A stretch of 64,000 bases of DNA from Paenibacillus sacheonensis (GCF_009909195.1 NZ_JAAAMU010000022.1:46655-110654), one strand, 5' to 3'. Positions 17,453 through 25,913 are shown, numbered from the stretch's first letter. Notes: generated by a model from the letters alone, not told the origin. Numbers and translations are program-made.

Positions 17453-17527
17453 TGGAGCGATTGAAGGATTAGTAAAGAAAAGCCTAGCATTCCTTCACTT
17501 GATCGATCGAAACAGCTGAAGGATCCA

Positions 17528-17542
17528 TAGGAAGCGCTCACA
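17528..17542. promoter_or_regulatory. Candidate catabolite-responsive element (cre)
   Basis: TAGGAAGCGCTCACA matches the CcpA consensus W-T-G-N-A-A-N-C-G-N-W-N-N-C-A with one mismatch (position 2). It lies between the divergent sugar operon and the GlcG-like gene. Its distance from the operon start (about 225 bp) is long, and it is on the far side of the terminator, so it may act on the GlcG-like gene or on a distal promoter. Confidence 0.35.
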
Positions 17543-17837
17543 AAACCGCTAAAACAGATTATCCTTTCGGTTGTTTTAGGTCTTCATAACTTACAAAGGC
17601 TACCTTCATCATATTATTGGAATTGCTCAATGTAAAGAATCGTACTGGAAAATAAATGCTATCGTTTCTTCCTAGCAAATTCTTAGCTTCCCGCAGATTC
17701 GCCAGCCTGCAACGAAGTCCCCCCCTTCTCTTTCCCCTTTCCTTGTGCTTTAGTTACAGAGCCTCTCTCCTTCAATTCACCCAACTGGGGAAATGACCAT
17801 ACACTACACGGTAATCAATTCCTGGGGAGTGAGTGAA

Positions 17838-18311
17838 ATGATCAAATTGAGCTTGGAAACAGCCAAATACTTAATTGCAATCGCAGAACAGAAAGCTCGG
17901 CAAATGGGCTTGTCAAGCGACATTGCAATTGTCGATGAAGGCGCGAACCTAATCGCTTTTCATCGCATGGACAACGCGAAAATAGCTGGAATCGAAATTT
18001 CACAAAATAAGGCTTGGACAAGCGTAGCCATGCAGATGCCGACATCCAATCTGGCACAAACGGCACAACCCGGCTCTCCTTCGTTTGGCATTAATACAAC
18101 CAACCAAGGTAAATTGGTCATTTTGGGTGGAGGCATCCCCTTCGTGAGCGATCATAAAATTATCGGCGGCATCGGAGTAAGCGGAGGCACGAGCGCCCAG
18201 GACATCGAAGTAGCCAATGCTGCCGTTGTAGCCTTCGCGAATATGCCTGCTGCCGGAGAATCGTCCATGTCTAGCGCTCGCAATGAATTTCTTCCATTTT
18301 CTAAAAGGTAA
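17838..18311 (+). CDS. GlcG/HbpS family protein
   Basis: The 157-residue protein begins MIKLSLETAKYLIAIAEQKA and contains DIAIVDEGANLIAFHRMDNAK, KAWTSVAMQMPTSNL, FGINTTNQGKLVILGGGIPF and IGGIGVSGGTSAQDIEVA. This is the typical pattern of GlcG/HbpS (DUF336) proteins. I chose ATG 17838 since homologues start with this segment; an upstream in-frame ATG at 17793 is also open. HbpS binds haem and senses redox in Streptomyces, and GlcG sits in glycolate operons. A redox or small-ligand role is therefore possible but unproven. It diverges from the sugar-oxidation operon. Confidence 0.88.
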   Translation: MIKLSLETAKYLIAIAEQKARQMGLSSDIAIVDEGANLIAFHRMDNAKIAGIEISQNKAWTSVAMQMPTSNLAQTAQPGSPSFGINTTNQGKLVILGGGIPFVSDHKIIGGIGVSGGTSAQDIEVANAAVVAFANMPAAGESSMSSARNEFLPFSKR

Positions 18312-18611
18312 TTGAATAGAATCTCGCGTCGTTTGGCTTTTTCGAACGACGCCAGTAGATCTCTCGCTTCAATTGACGGATCGTGAATCCAATCATTGAC
18401 GAAAAATGGCGCGTTGCAGTCAAGCAACACGCCATAAGCATATTAGAATACCTCTATCTTCCCGTTCAATTAACTCGGTGCTATAATTACCCTCCCCAGC
18501 CTCCCCAAATTCTCAAGTAAATCTTAAATCTTAATTTTAAGAAACCTTTTTGGAATAGTTCACGTCTAAGGGTACGCAACAGGAAGAAACTACTCCATGA
18601 GGTGAATAAAA
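18312..18611. other. Intergenic region with a hairpin and the promoter side of the SLH-like gene
   Basis: A perfect 8-bp stem GCGTCGTT/AACGACGC lies near 18325-18351 but has no T-run, so it is not a standard terminator. The final 100 bases are A+T-rich and precede a GAGGTG ribosome binding site. No supported gene. Confidence 0.5.
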
Positions 18612-19946
18612 ATGAAGAAACCGTTTAAGATGATCGCCCTGTCCACCACCGCTGCAGCTCTGATGTTCGGATTTGCCGGACCACAAATCACATCCGCGGC
18701 ATCCTTAAAGGATTATGGTCAAGTGCAAGGGAACAGCCATATGGCTGCAATGCTTCAGAGTAACCTGATCGCAGGAAACAATGCGTCGCAAGTAGATCTT
18801 TTGCTCGATTCATTGGGTTTGAACCTGAACTCGCTGCTTCATTCGTCCTGGTACGCTCAGTATTCTCATAACAGCGTCTCATGGTACGAAAATGTGATTG
18901 CCGGCTTCAACAATCCGCATCGCCAGCTGACGCGCGAACAATTCACTTACCGGCTCATAAGCAATATGGAAGCACGAGGCAAGCTGCCATTGATTAAACC
19001 GGTTGTCGTCAAGTTTACAGACTTCGATCGAGTTTCTCCCGCATATGCCGCTTCGATTCAACGTGCCTTATCGTATAATATCGTACAATTGGATGCTAAC
19101 GGAAAATTCAATCCGAAATCCATTATTTCAAATGCCGAGGCAAAATCAGAGATCCAAAATGCGCAAAACTATTTGAAAGCCCACTCTTCGCCCGTCGACA
19201 CAGGCAAGAAGCTCACTGGCGTGCAAGCCGTTCAGTTGATTAAGCAAGTCGTCGGTCCGGATGCGGCTCTGCAAATTAAAATCGATCCAACCGCTGCCGT
19301 AACCCGCGAGTCATTCACGTATCTGTTGGTGCATACGCTCCAATCGAGCGGTCAACTACCGATGATTAATGTCGTCCCGGTCAACATAAAAGATGAATCT
19401 GCAATGGATGTCTCCAAATCGGGGGCGATTCAAACGGCACTGGCTCTTGGCTTCCTCAGTTTGGACCAAGCTGGTAACTTTCAACCGAATGCCAAGCTGA
19501 CCCTTTCCGAGGCTGCCGCGATTTCAGCAAAAGCGACATCCTACTTAAAGAGTCATCCGGCATCGCCCGTCGGCGGCGCGACGATCACGGCGGAACAAGC
19601 TATTCAGTTGATCAAGCAAGCCGCCGGCTCGAATCTGCAAATCAAAATCAATCCGAACACCGTCATGAATCGTCAGTCGTTCACGTACCTGCTGGTACAC
19701 ACGCTCCAAACGAGCGGGAAACTACCGAAGTTCAATTTGATTCCGGCAGAGATCAAGGACGACTTCAAGATCGATATCTTGAGCGAAGGTGCCATCCAGA
19801 CTGCATTAGCCTTGAAAATCGTTCAATTGGACCCAACAGGCCTGTTTAATCCGGATGGCGAGATCACCCTCAAGGACGCGACGGCCATGGTCAACCGCGC
19901 GATTGAAGTTGTAAAAATGTACGCCACGCCAAAAGCATTAAGCTAA
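18612..19946 (+). CDS. Secreted protein with three divergent SLH-like repeats
   Basis: The 444-residue protein has a signal peptide (residues 1-30, ending ITSAA). A 70-residue unique stretch follows, then three repeats at about 106-190, 201-314 and 325-437. Each repeat has a core such as RESFTYLLVHTLQSSGQLP, then GAIQTALALGFLSLDQAGNF, then a closing helix. The second and third are close to each other; the first is more diverged. The spacing and the F/GxFxP-type turns resemble SLH modules, but the usual F-x-D and TRAE motifs are mostly degenerate. It may bind the cell wall. The gene stands alone. A real SLH assignment needs a profile search. Confidence 0.7.
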   Translation: MKKPFKMIALSTTAAALMFGFAGPQITSAASLKDYGQVQGNSHMAAMLQSNLIAGNNASQVDLLLDSLGLNLNSLLHSSWYAQYSHNSVSWYENVIAGFNNPHRQLTREQFTYRLISNMEARGKLPLIKPVVVKFTDFDRVSPAYAASIQRALSYNIVQLDANGKFNPKSIISNAEAKSEIQNAQNYLKAHSSPVDTGKKLTGVQAVQLIKQVVGPDAALQIKIDPTAAVTRESFTYLLVHTLQSSGQLPMINVVPVNIKDESAMDVSKSGAIQTALALGFLSLDQAGNFQPNAKLTLSEAAAISAKATSYLKSHPASPVGGATITAEQAIQLIKQAAGSNLQIKINPNTVMNRQSFTYLLVHTLQTSGKLPKFNLIPAEIKDDFKIDILSEGAIQTALALKIVQLDPTGLFNPDGEITLKDATAMVNRAIEVVKMYATPKALS

Positions 19947-20033
19947 TCCCATCGTTATGATATCTTTGATTTTGTAACTTTGCGAATTTATGTATACGCC
20001 ATTTCCCCTTCCGGTAGGAATGGCATCGTGATT

Positions 20034-20060
20034 AGGTCAACCATTCTTTCTGGTTGGCCT
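20034..20060 (+). terminator. Weak hairpin after the SLH-like gene
   Basis: AGG-CAACC pairs with GGTTG-CCT around a nine-base loop, 88 bases after the stop codon. There is no T-run. A second hairpin (GCCATT/AATGGC) lies just before it near 19998-20024. Confidence 0.35.
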
Positions 20061-20219
20061 ATTCATATGGCCGTTTTGCGATGGAAGTGTTGTACAAGCC
20101 TTTCAGAGGCGGCATGAACAGCATGGGAAGCGAGAGTTTCTCTTAGGATTTCTACATCGTAGGTTTGATACACAAAATAACGGATAGGCATAGCGCCTTC
20201 CGCTGCATCCTTTCCGTTG

Positions 20220-21089
20220 CTAGAATCCGTAAACGCGACAAAAAAAGGATTTTATTAATGCTGAAATCGTGTAGCTCGCTTCTTCAAGGACAAAATGCCC
20301 GCCACATAATAAAACAAGCTCGACGCAGGTCAGTTCCCGCGCGAGCGCGTATGCCCCCTCCAACGTGAAAATAAAATCGTTTCTGCCCCAGGCAATCAAG
20401 GTGGGAGGCTGGTAGCTTCGCAGGTACTGCTGCCACTCGGGATATTGTTCCACATTATGCCGGTAATCGTAACCAAGTGCCAACTGAACGGCTGCATTCC
20501 CCGGCCGATCAAGAAAATACTGATCCATTACGTACCCGTCCGGACTAATTAGAAACGGATTGCACGCTCCGAAAGCATACTGCTTCTTCGTGAATTCAAC
20601 ATCGACGAGCGCGGCAAACGCTGTCTTGTTCTCGGGACTAGGATCCGCCCAAAGCGCCTTGAACAAATCAAACGGTTGGCCAAGCCCTGCCGCATGCGCT
20701 ACAGCGTTCTGAATTACGAAGCCCAAGACCCGCTCCGGATGCCGAACGGCAATTCGAAACCCGACAGGACCGCCGTAATCATGGCAATACAAAATATATC
20801 GAGGAATGCAAAGACGTTGAATCAATTGTTCGATAATCAAGGAAAGATGCTCGAACGTATACGAGAATTGATCCACTGATGGCATGCTGCTGTTCCCATA
20901 ACCAGGATAGTCAGGTGCAATTACATAATAGCGATCAGCCAATAGCGGTATTAATTCCCGAAACATGTGAGAAGAGCTCGGAAAACCATGAAGAAGGATT
21001 ATAGCTGGATTTCTCGGATTACCAGCTTCCCGAAAGAAGACTTCAATCCCATCCATGTTCATTTTCTTATACTGTACCGCGATGGACAT
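20220..21089 (-). CDS. Alpha/beta hydrolase (haloalkane-dehalogenase/epoxide-hydrolase-like)
   Basis: The 289-residue protein has the alpha/beta-hydrolase order: IILLHGFPSSSHMFRELIPLL (oxyanion HGFP), YYVIAPDYPGYGNSSMP, ILYCHDYGGPVGFRIAVRHPERV (nucleophile elbow, here with Asp: C-H-D-Y-G-G), PTLIAWGRNDFIF and LLCGGHFVLEEA (final His). An aspartate nucleophile is the mark of the haloalkane dehalogenase and epoxide hydrolase branch rather than serine esterases. I placed the start at ATG 21089; the open frame continues upstream but there lies within a structured non-coding stretch after another gene's terminator. The substrate is unknown. Confidence 0.85.
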   Translation of the reverse strand: MSIAVQYKKMNMDGIEVFFREAGNPRNPAIILLHGFPSSSHMFRELIPLLADRYYVIAPDYPGYGNSSMPSVDQFSYTFEHLSLIIEQLIQRLCIPRYILYCHDYGGPVGFRIAVRHPERVLGFVIQNAVAHAAGLGQPFDLFKALWADPSPENKTAFAALVDVEFTKKQYAFGACNPFLISPDGYVMDQYFLDRPGNAAVQLALGYDYRHNVEQYPEWQQYLRSYQPPTLIAWGRNDFIFTLEGAYALARELTCVELVLLCGGHFVLEEASYTISALIKSFFCRVYGF

Positions 21090-21344
21090 CCGTAATACGC
21101 CCCCTTGCAAGGTCGACCGTCTTCCTATAAGTATGAACGATTCGTTCAGATAAGACCCTGAACGATCTCCATTGAAATCGGGATGCAAGCGTCCATGACA
21201 TTGGTTATTTCCGACTCCCGGTAATGAAGTTGAGAACGATAGTCCCGTCACGGGGACCTTACTTCTCCCGGCTACTTTATCCAGGTCATCACGGCCAGGA
21301 CCAGCGGGAAAAGGACGCAAGGGAGCTGCAGCACATAAAACGAG
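21090..21344 (-). other. Structured leader-like region upstream of the alpha/beta hydrolase
   Basis: Between the thioredoxin terminator and the hydrolase start lie several inverted repeats. These include GTCCC/GGGAC (around 21242-21257) and CGTTCAG/CTGAACG (around 21142-21163). No coding frame is convincing. It may be an RNA leader or the remnant of an element. I do not recognise a known riboswitch class. Confidence 0.35.
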
Positions 21345-21377
21345 GCAAAAAAACCTGTTCAAATTAATGAACAGGTT
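21345..21377 (-). terminator. Intrinsic terminator of the thioredoxin gene
   Basis: A perfect 10-bp stem AACCTGTTCA/TGAACAGGTT with a six-base loop is followed on the minus strand by a run of six or more T. Confidence 0.85.
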
Positions 21378-21497
21378 GCCTAATAGACTCTGAAAGATCA
21401 AAGTATGATCACCTCGTAGTGTCCTCCGAAACGCGATCTCCCGCTCTCGTGCCGGCAGCAATTGATGTCTGCTAACGTATTGGAGTGGTTGAGGGGG

Positions 21498-21830
21498 TCA
21501 ACACGTTTCTCCCATGGCTGCGTAACGAAGAATGGTCTGTCGCAGTTTTTCTTTACTTTGTAGGCCTATCATTGTTTCCACTTGATAACCATCCTTAAAT
21601 AGCATTAAAGTAGGTGTGCTCATAACACCATATTCTGCAGCAAGCTCTATTTCCTGTTCAATATCAACTTTTACAACGGTGGCTTGATGTCTTATCTCCT
21701 CGGCTAACTCCTCGTCAACCGGAAGCTGTTTTTGACAAGATTCACATTCGAGGCCAAAAAAGTCCACGAGTGTAATGCCTTGATCTATTTGCGCTTGGAA
21801 ATTTTCTTTTGTTAATGAAATTACCTCCAT
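21498..21830 (-). CDS. Thioredoxin family protein
   Basis: The 110-residue protein has the thioredoxin fold: ITLVDFFGLECESCQKQLPVDEEL, where C-E-S-C replaces the usual W-C-G-P-C, then ATVVKVDIEQEIELAAEYGVMSTPTLMLFKDG with the cis-proline T-P. The loss of the Gly-Pro pair should change the redox potential relative to TrxA. Start ATG has GGAGGAG five bases upstream. It is monocistronic by its own terminator. It lies among other probable redox or detoxification genes. Confidence 0.9.
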   Translation of the reverse strand: MEVISLTKENFQAQIDQGITLVDFFGLECESCQKQLPVDEELAEEIRHQATVVKVDIEQEIELAAEYGVMSTPTLMLFKDGYQVETMIGLQSKEKLRQTILRYAAMGETC

Positions 21831-21982
21831 CTTATCTCCTCCTCTTAACTGTCTGCATGCATCTTAAACTATCTCTAATTCATCGCTTTTATACAGTCTA
21901 ATTGCGCTTCATTTATGTTTTAAAAAACAAAACAGAGGAATATTATAGCGCGTTTTCAACTGAACCCAAATTCAAACAAATT

Positions 21983-22318
21983 CTACATGAGATAATTAGA
22001 AGGCAAGTAACGAATTTCGCGGCTGCTTCCTAATCTTAAAATCCGTTCAGTTTCGTTGTATTGAATGTCGCCATCACCTGTGTAAAACCACGTTTTCTGC
22101 TCACGCCCGTCATAAAGCACTTCAAAAATAAATATATTCAGTTCTTGCTTCCACTTAAGCAGCTCCGCAACATCCTTATCCAACCCCTCAGGAAGATGAG
22201 CGATAATGAGCGTTGTCCCCATATCAAGCTTCTTTATTTCAAATCGAACTTGCTGATTAGCGTCTGAATCTACGAATGTTCGTCCGCCTACGGCATGTTT
22301 GATTACTAATCTGGCCAT
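21983..22318 (-). CDS. Conserved small protein of unknown function
   Basis: The 111-residue soluble protein starts 12 bases after the pirin stop behind a GGAGG site, so the two form an operon. It reads as alternating strands (MARLVIKHAVGGRTFVDSD, VRFEIKKLDMGTTLIIAHLP) with a Trp/Phe/Tyr-rich end (KTWFYTGDGDIQYNETE). No cysteines, metal motif or membrane segment are seen. I do not recognise the family. Confidence 0.75.
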   Translation of the reverse strand: MARLVIKHAVGGRTFVDSDANQQVRFEIKKLDMGTTLIIAHLPEGLDKDVAELLKWKQELNIFIFEVLYDGREQKTWFYTGDGDIQYNETERILRLGSSREIRYLPSNYLM

Positions 22319-22330
22319 CCTCTTTCCTCC

Positions 22331-23056
22331 TCAGGGCAAGTCGATAAGCATAAAGAACGTTTCTTCCGTATCTCGATCCCCTTCAAGCTGTAAAAACGTT
22401 TCGTTTTCGATGCGTGCGGAATCCCTTCTATTCAGTAACGTCACTGCATCGCTCTCGTCCGTTACGTTTAGCGATCCTTCAATCACGAACAAAAACACTC
22501 GTCTTCCCGGTTGTTGGTTGAAGGCTATGCCTGAGCCTGCTTTCAACTTACTGAGATATACCGTCATATCTTGATGTAGCTTAGCGACTGAATGTTCGAC
22601 CGCATTACTGGATGCGATCGGCAGCAAGCGGCCTGAGAGCGCATCCGAATCAAAGCTCGTCGTCTCGTAGGAAGGAGTAAGCCCTCTTTGCTCAGGTTCG
22701 AACCAAAGCTGAAGTAAGGTAACATCGTCGGTTTCAGATGGATTATGTTCGGTATGCACCACTCCAGTACCGGCCGACATACGTTGTACGCCACCAAAAT
22801 TCGTTATCATCACGTTGCCCAAACTATCCTCGTGCCGGAGATCTCCCTGAAGGACAATGGATAAAATCTCCATGTCGCTATGAGGATGCGCACCAAACCC
22901 CCGTTTTGGCGAAATGGTATCGTCGTTCAAGACGCGCATCGGTCCAAAAGACGTATTCTCTTCTTCGAAATAATTCCCGAACGAAAAGCTATGGCTTCCT
23001 CTCAGCCAGCCAAGGTCGAATGAATGTCTAGACGCTGCCGGATATACGTTCATCAT
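22331..23056 (-). CDS. Pirin family protein (YhhW-like quercetinase)
   Basis: The 241-residue protein is a bicupin of the pirin family. GSHSFSFGNYFEEENTSFGPMRVLNDDTI and GFGAHPHSDMEILSIVLQGDLRHEDSLGN carry the metal ligands (H-x-H and later H, E). QRMSAGTGVVHTEHNPSE follows, with the last ligand segment, and a second cupin domain lies C-terminal (about residues 150-240). Its length equals E. coli YhhW, which oxidises quercetin. The start follows AAGGAG at eight bases. Pirins are often induced by electrophiles and quinones, in line with the neighbouring SDR, thioredoxin and monooxygenase genes. Confidence 0.93.
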   Translation of the reverse strand: MMNVYPAASRHSFDLGWLRGSHSFSFGNYFEEENTSFGPMRVLNDDTISPKRGFGAHPHSDMEILSIVLQGDLRHEDSLGNVMITNFGGVQRMSAGTGVVHTEHNPSETDDVTLLQLWFEPEQRGLTPSYETTSFDSDALSGRLLPIASSNAVEHSVAKLHQDMTVYLSKLKAGSGIAFNQQPGRRVFLFVIEGSLNVTDESDAVTLLNRRDSARIENETFLQLEGDRDTEETFFMLIDLP

Positions 23057-23103
23057 TTTATAGTCTCCTTAGACGTTGCTATCAAAGCCGAATAACAATC
23101 TTA

Positions 23104-23411
23104 TTACCGCTGCAAAACCGGATTAAAGGGGGATAGTTCCTTTTGTCCCCACTGCAAATCCATATGATTATTCAACTGAACGATAGTATGGATTTCAAAT
23201 CTGACTAGTCGGCTTGCACCCCCGTAAAGGAAGGTTACCCGCACGCTGCCTTCCCGGTCCTTATACGACATAACCGCGAATTGCTGTGCTTTGAGAAAAT
23301 GCATAACGCATTCGAAAATCGGTTGCCGATCATTTTTGCGTTCTGCTCGGCAATCCAGCTTTCACCTGTTAAATGTTGAAAAATCCGCTCGCCCACATGA
23401 AACACGTTCAC
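23104..23411 (-). pseudogene. Frameshifted small protein gene (about 100 codons)
   Basis: A GTG start at 23411 with a strong GGAGGTG site opens a frame reading VNVFHVGERIFQHLTGESWI. At a run of five A residues on the coding strand (23333-23337) the sensible frame shifts by one; the second frame continues through MHFLKAQQFAVMSYKDREGS to a stop at 23104. One more base in the A-run would join the two into one protein of about 102 residues. It may be an inactivated gene, a slippage site or a sequencing error. The family is not recognised. Confidence 0.5.
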
Positions 23412-23459
23412 CTTGGTACACCTCCGTTTTGAAGAGACGATGCAAACGAACTTGCAGGA

Positions 23460-23499
23460 AGAAAATCAGGCAGGGAGCTTTTACAGACTCCTCTGCCTG
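23460..23499 (-). terminator. Intrinsic terminator of the SDR gene at 23562
   Basis: CAGGCAG-GGAG pairs with CTCC-CTGCCTG, followed on the minus strand by ATTTTCTTCC. Confidence 0.6.
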
Positions 23500-23561
23500 A
23501 ACGAACGGTTAGCGCTTATTGAATATGGCTTAAACGTGCAAAGGCTGCCTAGGGTTCAACG

Positions 23562-24308
23562 TTAGATTTGAGCCATTCCGCCATCTACGAACAATTCCAC
23601 GCCATTTACATAGCTGCTCTCCTCGGAGGCCAGGAACATTACGGCATTGGCGATTTCATCCGTCTTACCCACGCGGCTCATCGGAACGGTATTTTTTGCA
23701 GACTCTAGAACTTGATCCAGCGCTTCGCCAAATAGATCATCGTAAGCCGGCGTATAGACCATGCCTGGGCTTAAAACATTGATTCTTATTCCGGTGCCCT
23801 TCATGTCCATAATCCAGTTCCTCGCCATCTGTCGAAGAGCTGCCTTGCTTCCGCCATAAACGCTAAACCCTGCGTCTCCGATCGTGCCAGCCGTAGAGCC
23901 GGTCAAGATGATCGAGCCGGTCTGATTCGGAAACAGCGGCAACGCCTTTTGGATGGTAAACAGCGTACCCTTTACATTCACGTCAAAGGTGGTCCGGTAC
24001 TGCTCTTCCGTAATCTGACCCAAAGGCAGAATGCTGCCAAGCCCAGCGTTCGCGAAGAGAATATCCAAATGTCCTTTCTCTTGCTTTACCGTTTCATAGA
24101 GCTTGTCCAAATCATTGAGGTTAGATATGTCGCCCTGAACGCCGGTAACCCGCTCCCCAATCAATTTCAATGCTGCGTCCAGTTCGCTTTGCCTGCGGCC
24201 GGTGATGAATACATGTGCCCCTTCCGCAACGAACCGTTGTGCCGTCGTAAGTCCAATACCGCTAGTACCTCCGGTGACGACTGCTACCTTGCCTTCAAAT
24301 TTCCCCAT
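23562..24308 (-). CDS. SDR family oxidoreductase
   Basis: The 248-residue classical SDR shows TGGTSGIGLTTAQRFVAEGAHVFITGRRQ (cofactor loop with an Arg pair suggesting NADP), LFANAGLG, ILTGSTAG (catalytic serine), YGGSKAAL (Tyr-x-x-x-Lys) and the C-terminal EESSYVNGVELFVDGGMAQI. The substrate is unknown. It follows the ABM monooxygenase gene on the same strand with a short gap, and may act in the same detoxification group. Confidence 0.92.
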   Translation of the reverse strand: MGKFEGKVAVVTGGTSGIGLTTAQRFVAEGAHVFITGRRQSELDAALKLIGERVTGVQGDISNLNDLDKLYETVKQEKGHLDILFANAGLGSILPLGQITEEQYRTTFDVNVKGTLFTIQKALPLFPNQTGSIILTGSTAGTIGDAGFSVYGGSKAALRQMARNWIMDMKGTGIRINVLSPGMVYTPAYDDLFGEALDQVLESAKNTVPMSRVGKTDEIANAVMFLASEESSYVNGVELFVDGGMAQI

Positions 24309-24372
24309 GTTATGTCTCGCTCCCTTGGAATATTTTATAGGATTGCATCGTTTAAAAGTTTATAACGCTCAC

Positions 24373-24702
24373 TTACACGTTCGTTATTTGGCTTCCCCAT
24401 TCAGCCTTCGGTTCCAGCCAACTGATGTTTCTATCCACAATTAAATCGCCCAGCGTTCCTTCGTAATTCTTACGGTACGGTTTTATAAGTTCTTCCGCCA
24501 GCCAGCTATCTCTCGTGCCTTGCCATGTTTCGTAAATAATCAGATCATCCGGCTGATCCAAATCATCGGAAACAATAGCGCTGATGAATGCTTTCTCGGA
24601 AGACATTTCTTCGATTAGGAATGACAACTCCTTGCGGAATTCTTCTTTTTTCCCCGGTTTTGCTTTGAACCGAATATTTAGTTGGACGAGTTGATTGGAC
24701 AT
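24373..24702 (-). CDS. Antibiotic biosynthesis monooxygenase (ABM)-type protein, YdhR/YgiN-like
   Basis: The 109-residue protein begins MSNQLVQLNIRFKAKPGKKE and has FISAIVSDDLDQPDDLIIYETW, the ferredoxin-like beta-alpha-beta fold of ABM proteins. Family members often act on quinones or polyketides without cofactors. I placed the start at 24702 behind AGGAGG; the open frame continues upstream but without a site. It lies 64 bp upstream of the SDR gene. Confidence 0.88.
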   Translation of the reverse strand: MSNQLVQLNIRFKAKPGKKEEFRKELSFLIEEMSSEKAFISAIVSDDLDQPDDLIIYETWQGTRDSWLAEELIKPYRKNYEGTLGDLIVDRNISWLEPKAEWGSQITNV

Positions 24703-24859
24703 GTTTATTCCTCCTAGTTTGTTTTGAATCGTATAATATTTCCGTGATTCCTTCTTGGCGTACGGATTAACGATGGTCATGCTTGACGCCATCCCGCGGC
24801 TCCGAAAGGATGAATCAATCATAATCCTAGAGGAATAATTCTTCCGTAATATAAATCAC

Positions 24860-25177
24860 CTAAACGAGCTTATTCAGGTATTCCCGGATTTGGGTCGGCG
24901 TTTTTGCGAATTTGCTATGCAAATGGTCCAATTTCTGTCCATTCTTAAACACGAGCAAGCTCGGAATTCCTCGAACGTCGTATTTTTCCGCAAGCCTATC
25001 AAATTGCTCCGAGTCGACGGCGAAGAAGGATTTGTCATTATGCTCGCTCACGATATCTCCGATAAAACGATCTAAATTCTTGCAATCCGGACACCAGGTG
25101 GCGTCAAATTTCATAATGGTATAGTTATCTTGATCGATTTGTTCTTGAAACTGTGCTTGGTTTTCGATTCTATTCAT
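24860..25177 (-). CDS. Thioredoxin family protein
   Basis: The 105-residue protein has YTIMKFDATWCPDCKNLDRF, a thioredoxin active site W-C-P-D-C, and KYDVRGIPSLLVFKNGQ with the cis-proline. The Pro-Asp pair differs from TrxA (Gly-Pro) and recalls YtpP-type thioredoxin-like proteins. Start ATG follows AAGGAGG. A near-palindrome TGTAATCTATATTACG lies 55 bp upstream and resembles sites upstream of the cupin at 26127. Confidence 0.92.
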   Translation of the reverse strand: MNRIENQAQFQEQIDQDNYTIMKFDATWCPDCKNLDRFIGDIVSEHNDKSFFAVDSEQFDRLAEKYDVRGIPSLLVFKNGQKLDHLHSKFAKTPTQIREYLNKLV

Positions 25178-25231
25178 TGCGTATCCCTCCTTGTTATGCG
25201 GCCATCTTAGCTCAGCATGCAGCGCTTAATC

Positions 25232-25247
25232 TGTAATCTATATTACG
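25232..25247. promoter_or_regulatory. Palindrome resembling the sites at 25914-25954
   Basis: TGTAATCTATATTACG lies 55 bp upstream of the thioredoxin gene at 24860-25177. Twelve of 16 positions agree with the perfect palindrome TGTAATCCGGATTACA at 25914-25929. Size and TGT...ACA form suit Crp/Fnr-family operators; a Crp/Fnr gene lies at 26739-27440. Binding is inference. Confidence 0.4.
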
Positions 25248-25259
25248 AATGGAAAAGTG

Positions 25260-25733
25260 TCATAAGTTTAAACGGTAAAGTAATGAAAACCGGTCTGGAT
25301 AGGCGTAAGGAACCGGCAAGTCAGGTTTGGCAATTTCCTTGAATCCATTTTTCTCATAGAAACGATGCGACCTCAGAGCAATAGCCGGCGTATCTAAAAT
25401 TACCGTCCGTATTCCATGGGATTTCGCATAATGGACTAATTCATTGAATAATCCAACCGAATAACCCTTGCCCCGGTAATCCTTGTAAATAAAAAACTTC
25501 TTCAAGACGTAAGTGTCATTTGTGAGCTGCTGCAATCCGATGGATCCGATTACTTCATTCGCCTCGTTCAAAGCCACCCAAAAGTTTCCTCCGTTTGCTA
25601 AGTAATGCGTTGGAATGTCTAGAATATCGGACTGTTCGTCAATGTTGATATTCAATTCAAATTCAGAATTTTGAACGTGCAGGATTAAATCGACGATTTC
25701 TTTCTTATAACGCTCTTCATATGTTTTAAACAT
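25260..25733 (-). CDS. GNAT family N-acetyltransferase
   Basis: The 157-residue protein is a compact GNAT. NFWVALNEANEVIGSIGLQQL is followed by YVLKKFFIYKDYRGKGYSVGLFNELVHYA (acetyl-CoA loop R-G-K-G-Y-S), then TVILDTPAIALRSHRFYEKNGFKEI. Length and order match stand-alone GNAT acetyltransferases. The acceptor is unknown. The start codon has only a GGGG stretch one base upstream. It runs divergently from the cupin at 26127 across a region with two TGT...ACA palindromes. Confidence 0.9.
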   Translation of the reverse strand: MFKTYEERYKKEIVDLILHVQNSEFELNINIDEQSDILDIPTHYLANGGNFWVALNEANEVIGSIGLQQLTNDTYVLKKFFIYKDYRGKGYSVGLFNELVHYAKSHGIRTVILDTPAIALRSHRFYEKNGFKEIAKPDLPVPYAYPDRFSLLYRLNL

Positions 25734-25913
25734 TCCCCAGTCTCTCCGCTGATATCCCGCCAGTTCGGCGCATTTTTGTTTTGAAGATCACATCTTAAAT
25801 AAAGTCGTTTAACGACTCGCTTTCCCCGTATCAATCGTAACGGCGTCCTTCCTATCCAAAGCTTCAAAAGTTTTTCTGTTACATTCATCATAAACGACCA
25901 TTATTTCCTCTTC

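Noticed and set aside
18325..18351. GCGTCGTT/AACGACGC hairpin after the GlcG-like gene
   Set aside because: Perfect stem but no T-run on either strand, so I did not call a terminator.
21090..21461. N-terminal extension of the alpha/beta hydrolase to 413 residues
   Set aside because: The extra 124 codons cross the thioredoxin terminator, lack any ribosome binding site and show no protein-like pattern; homologous proteins start near MSIAVQYKK.
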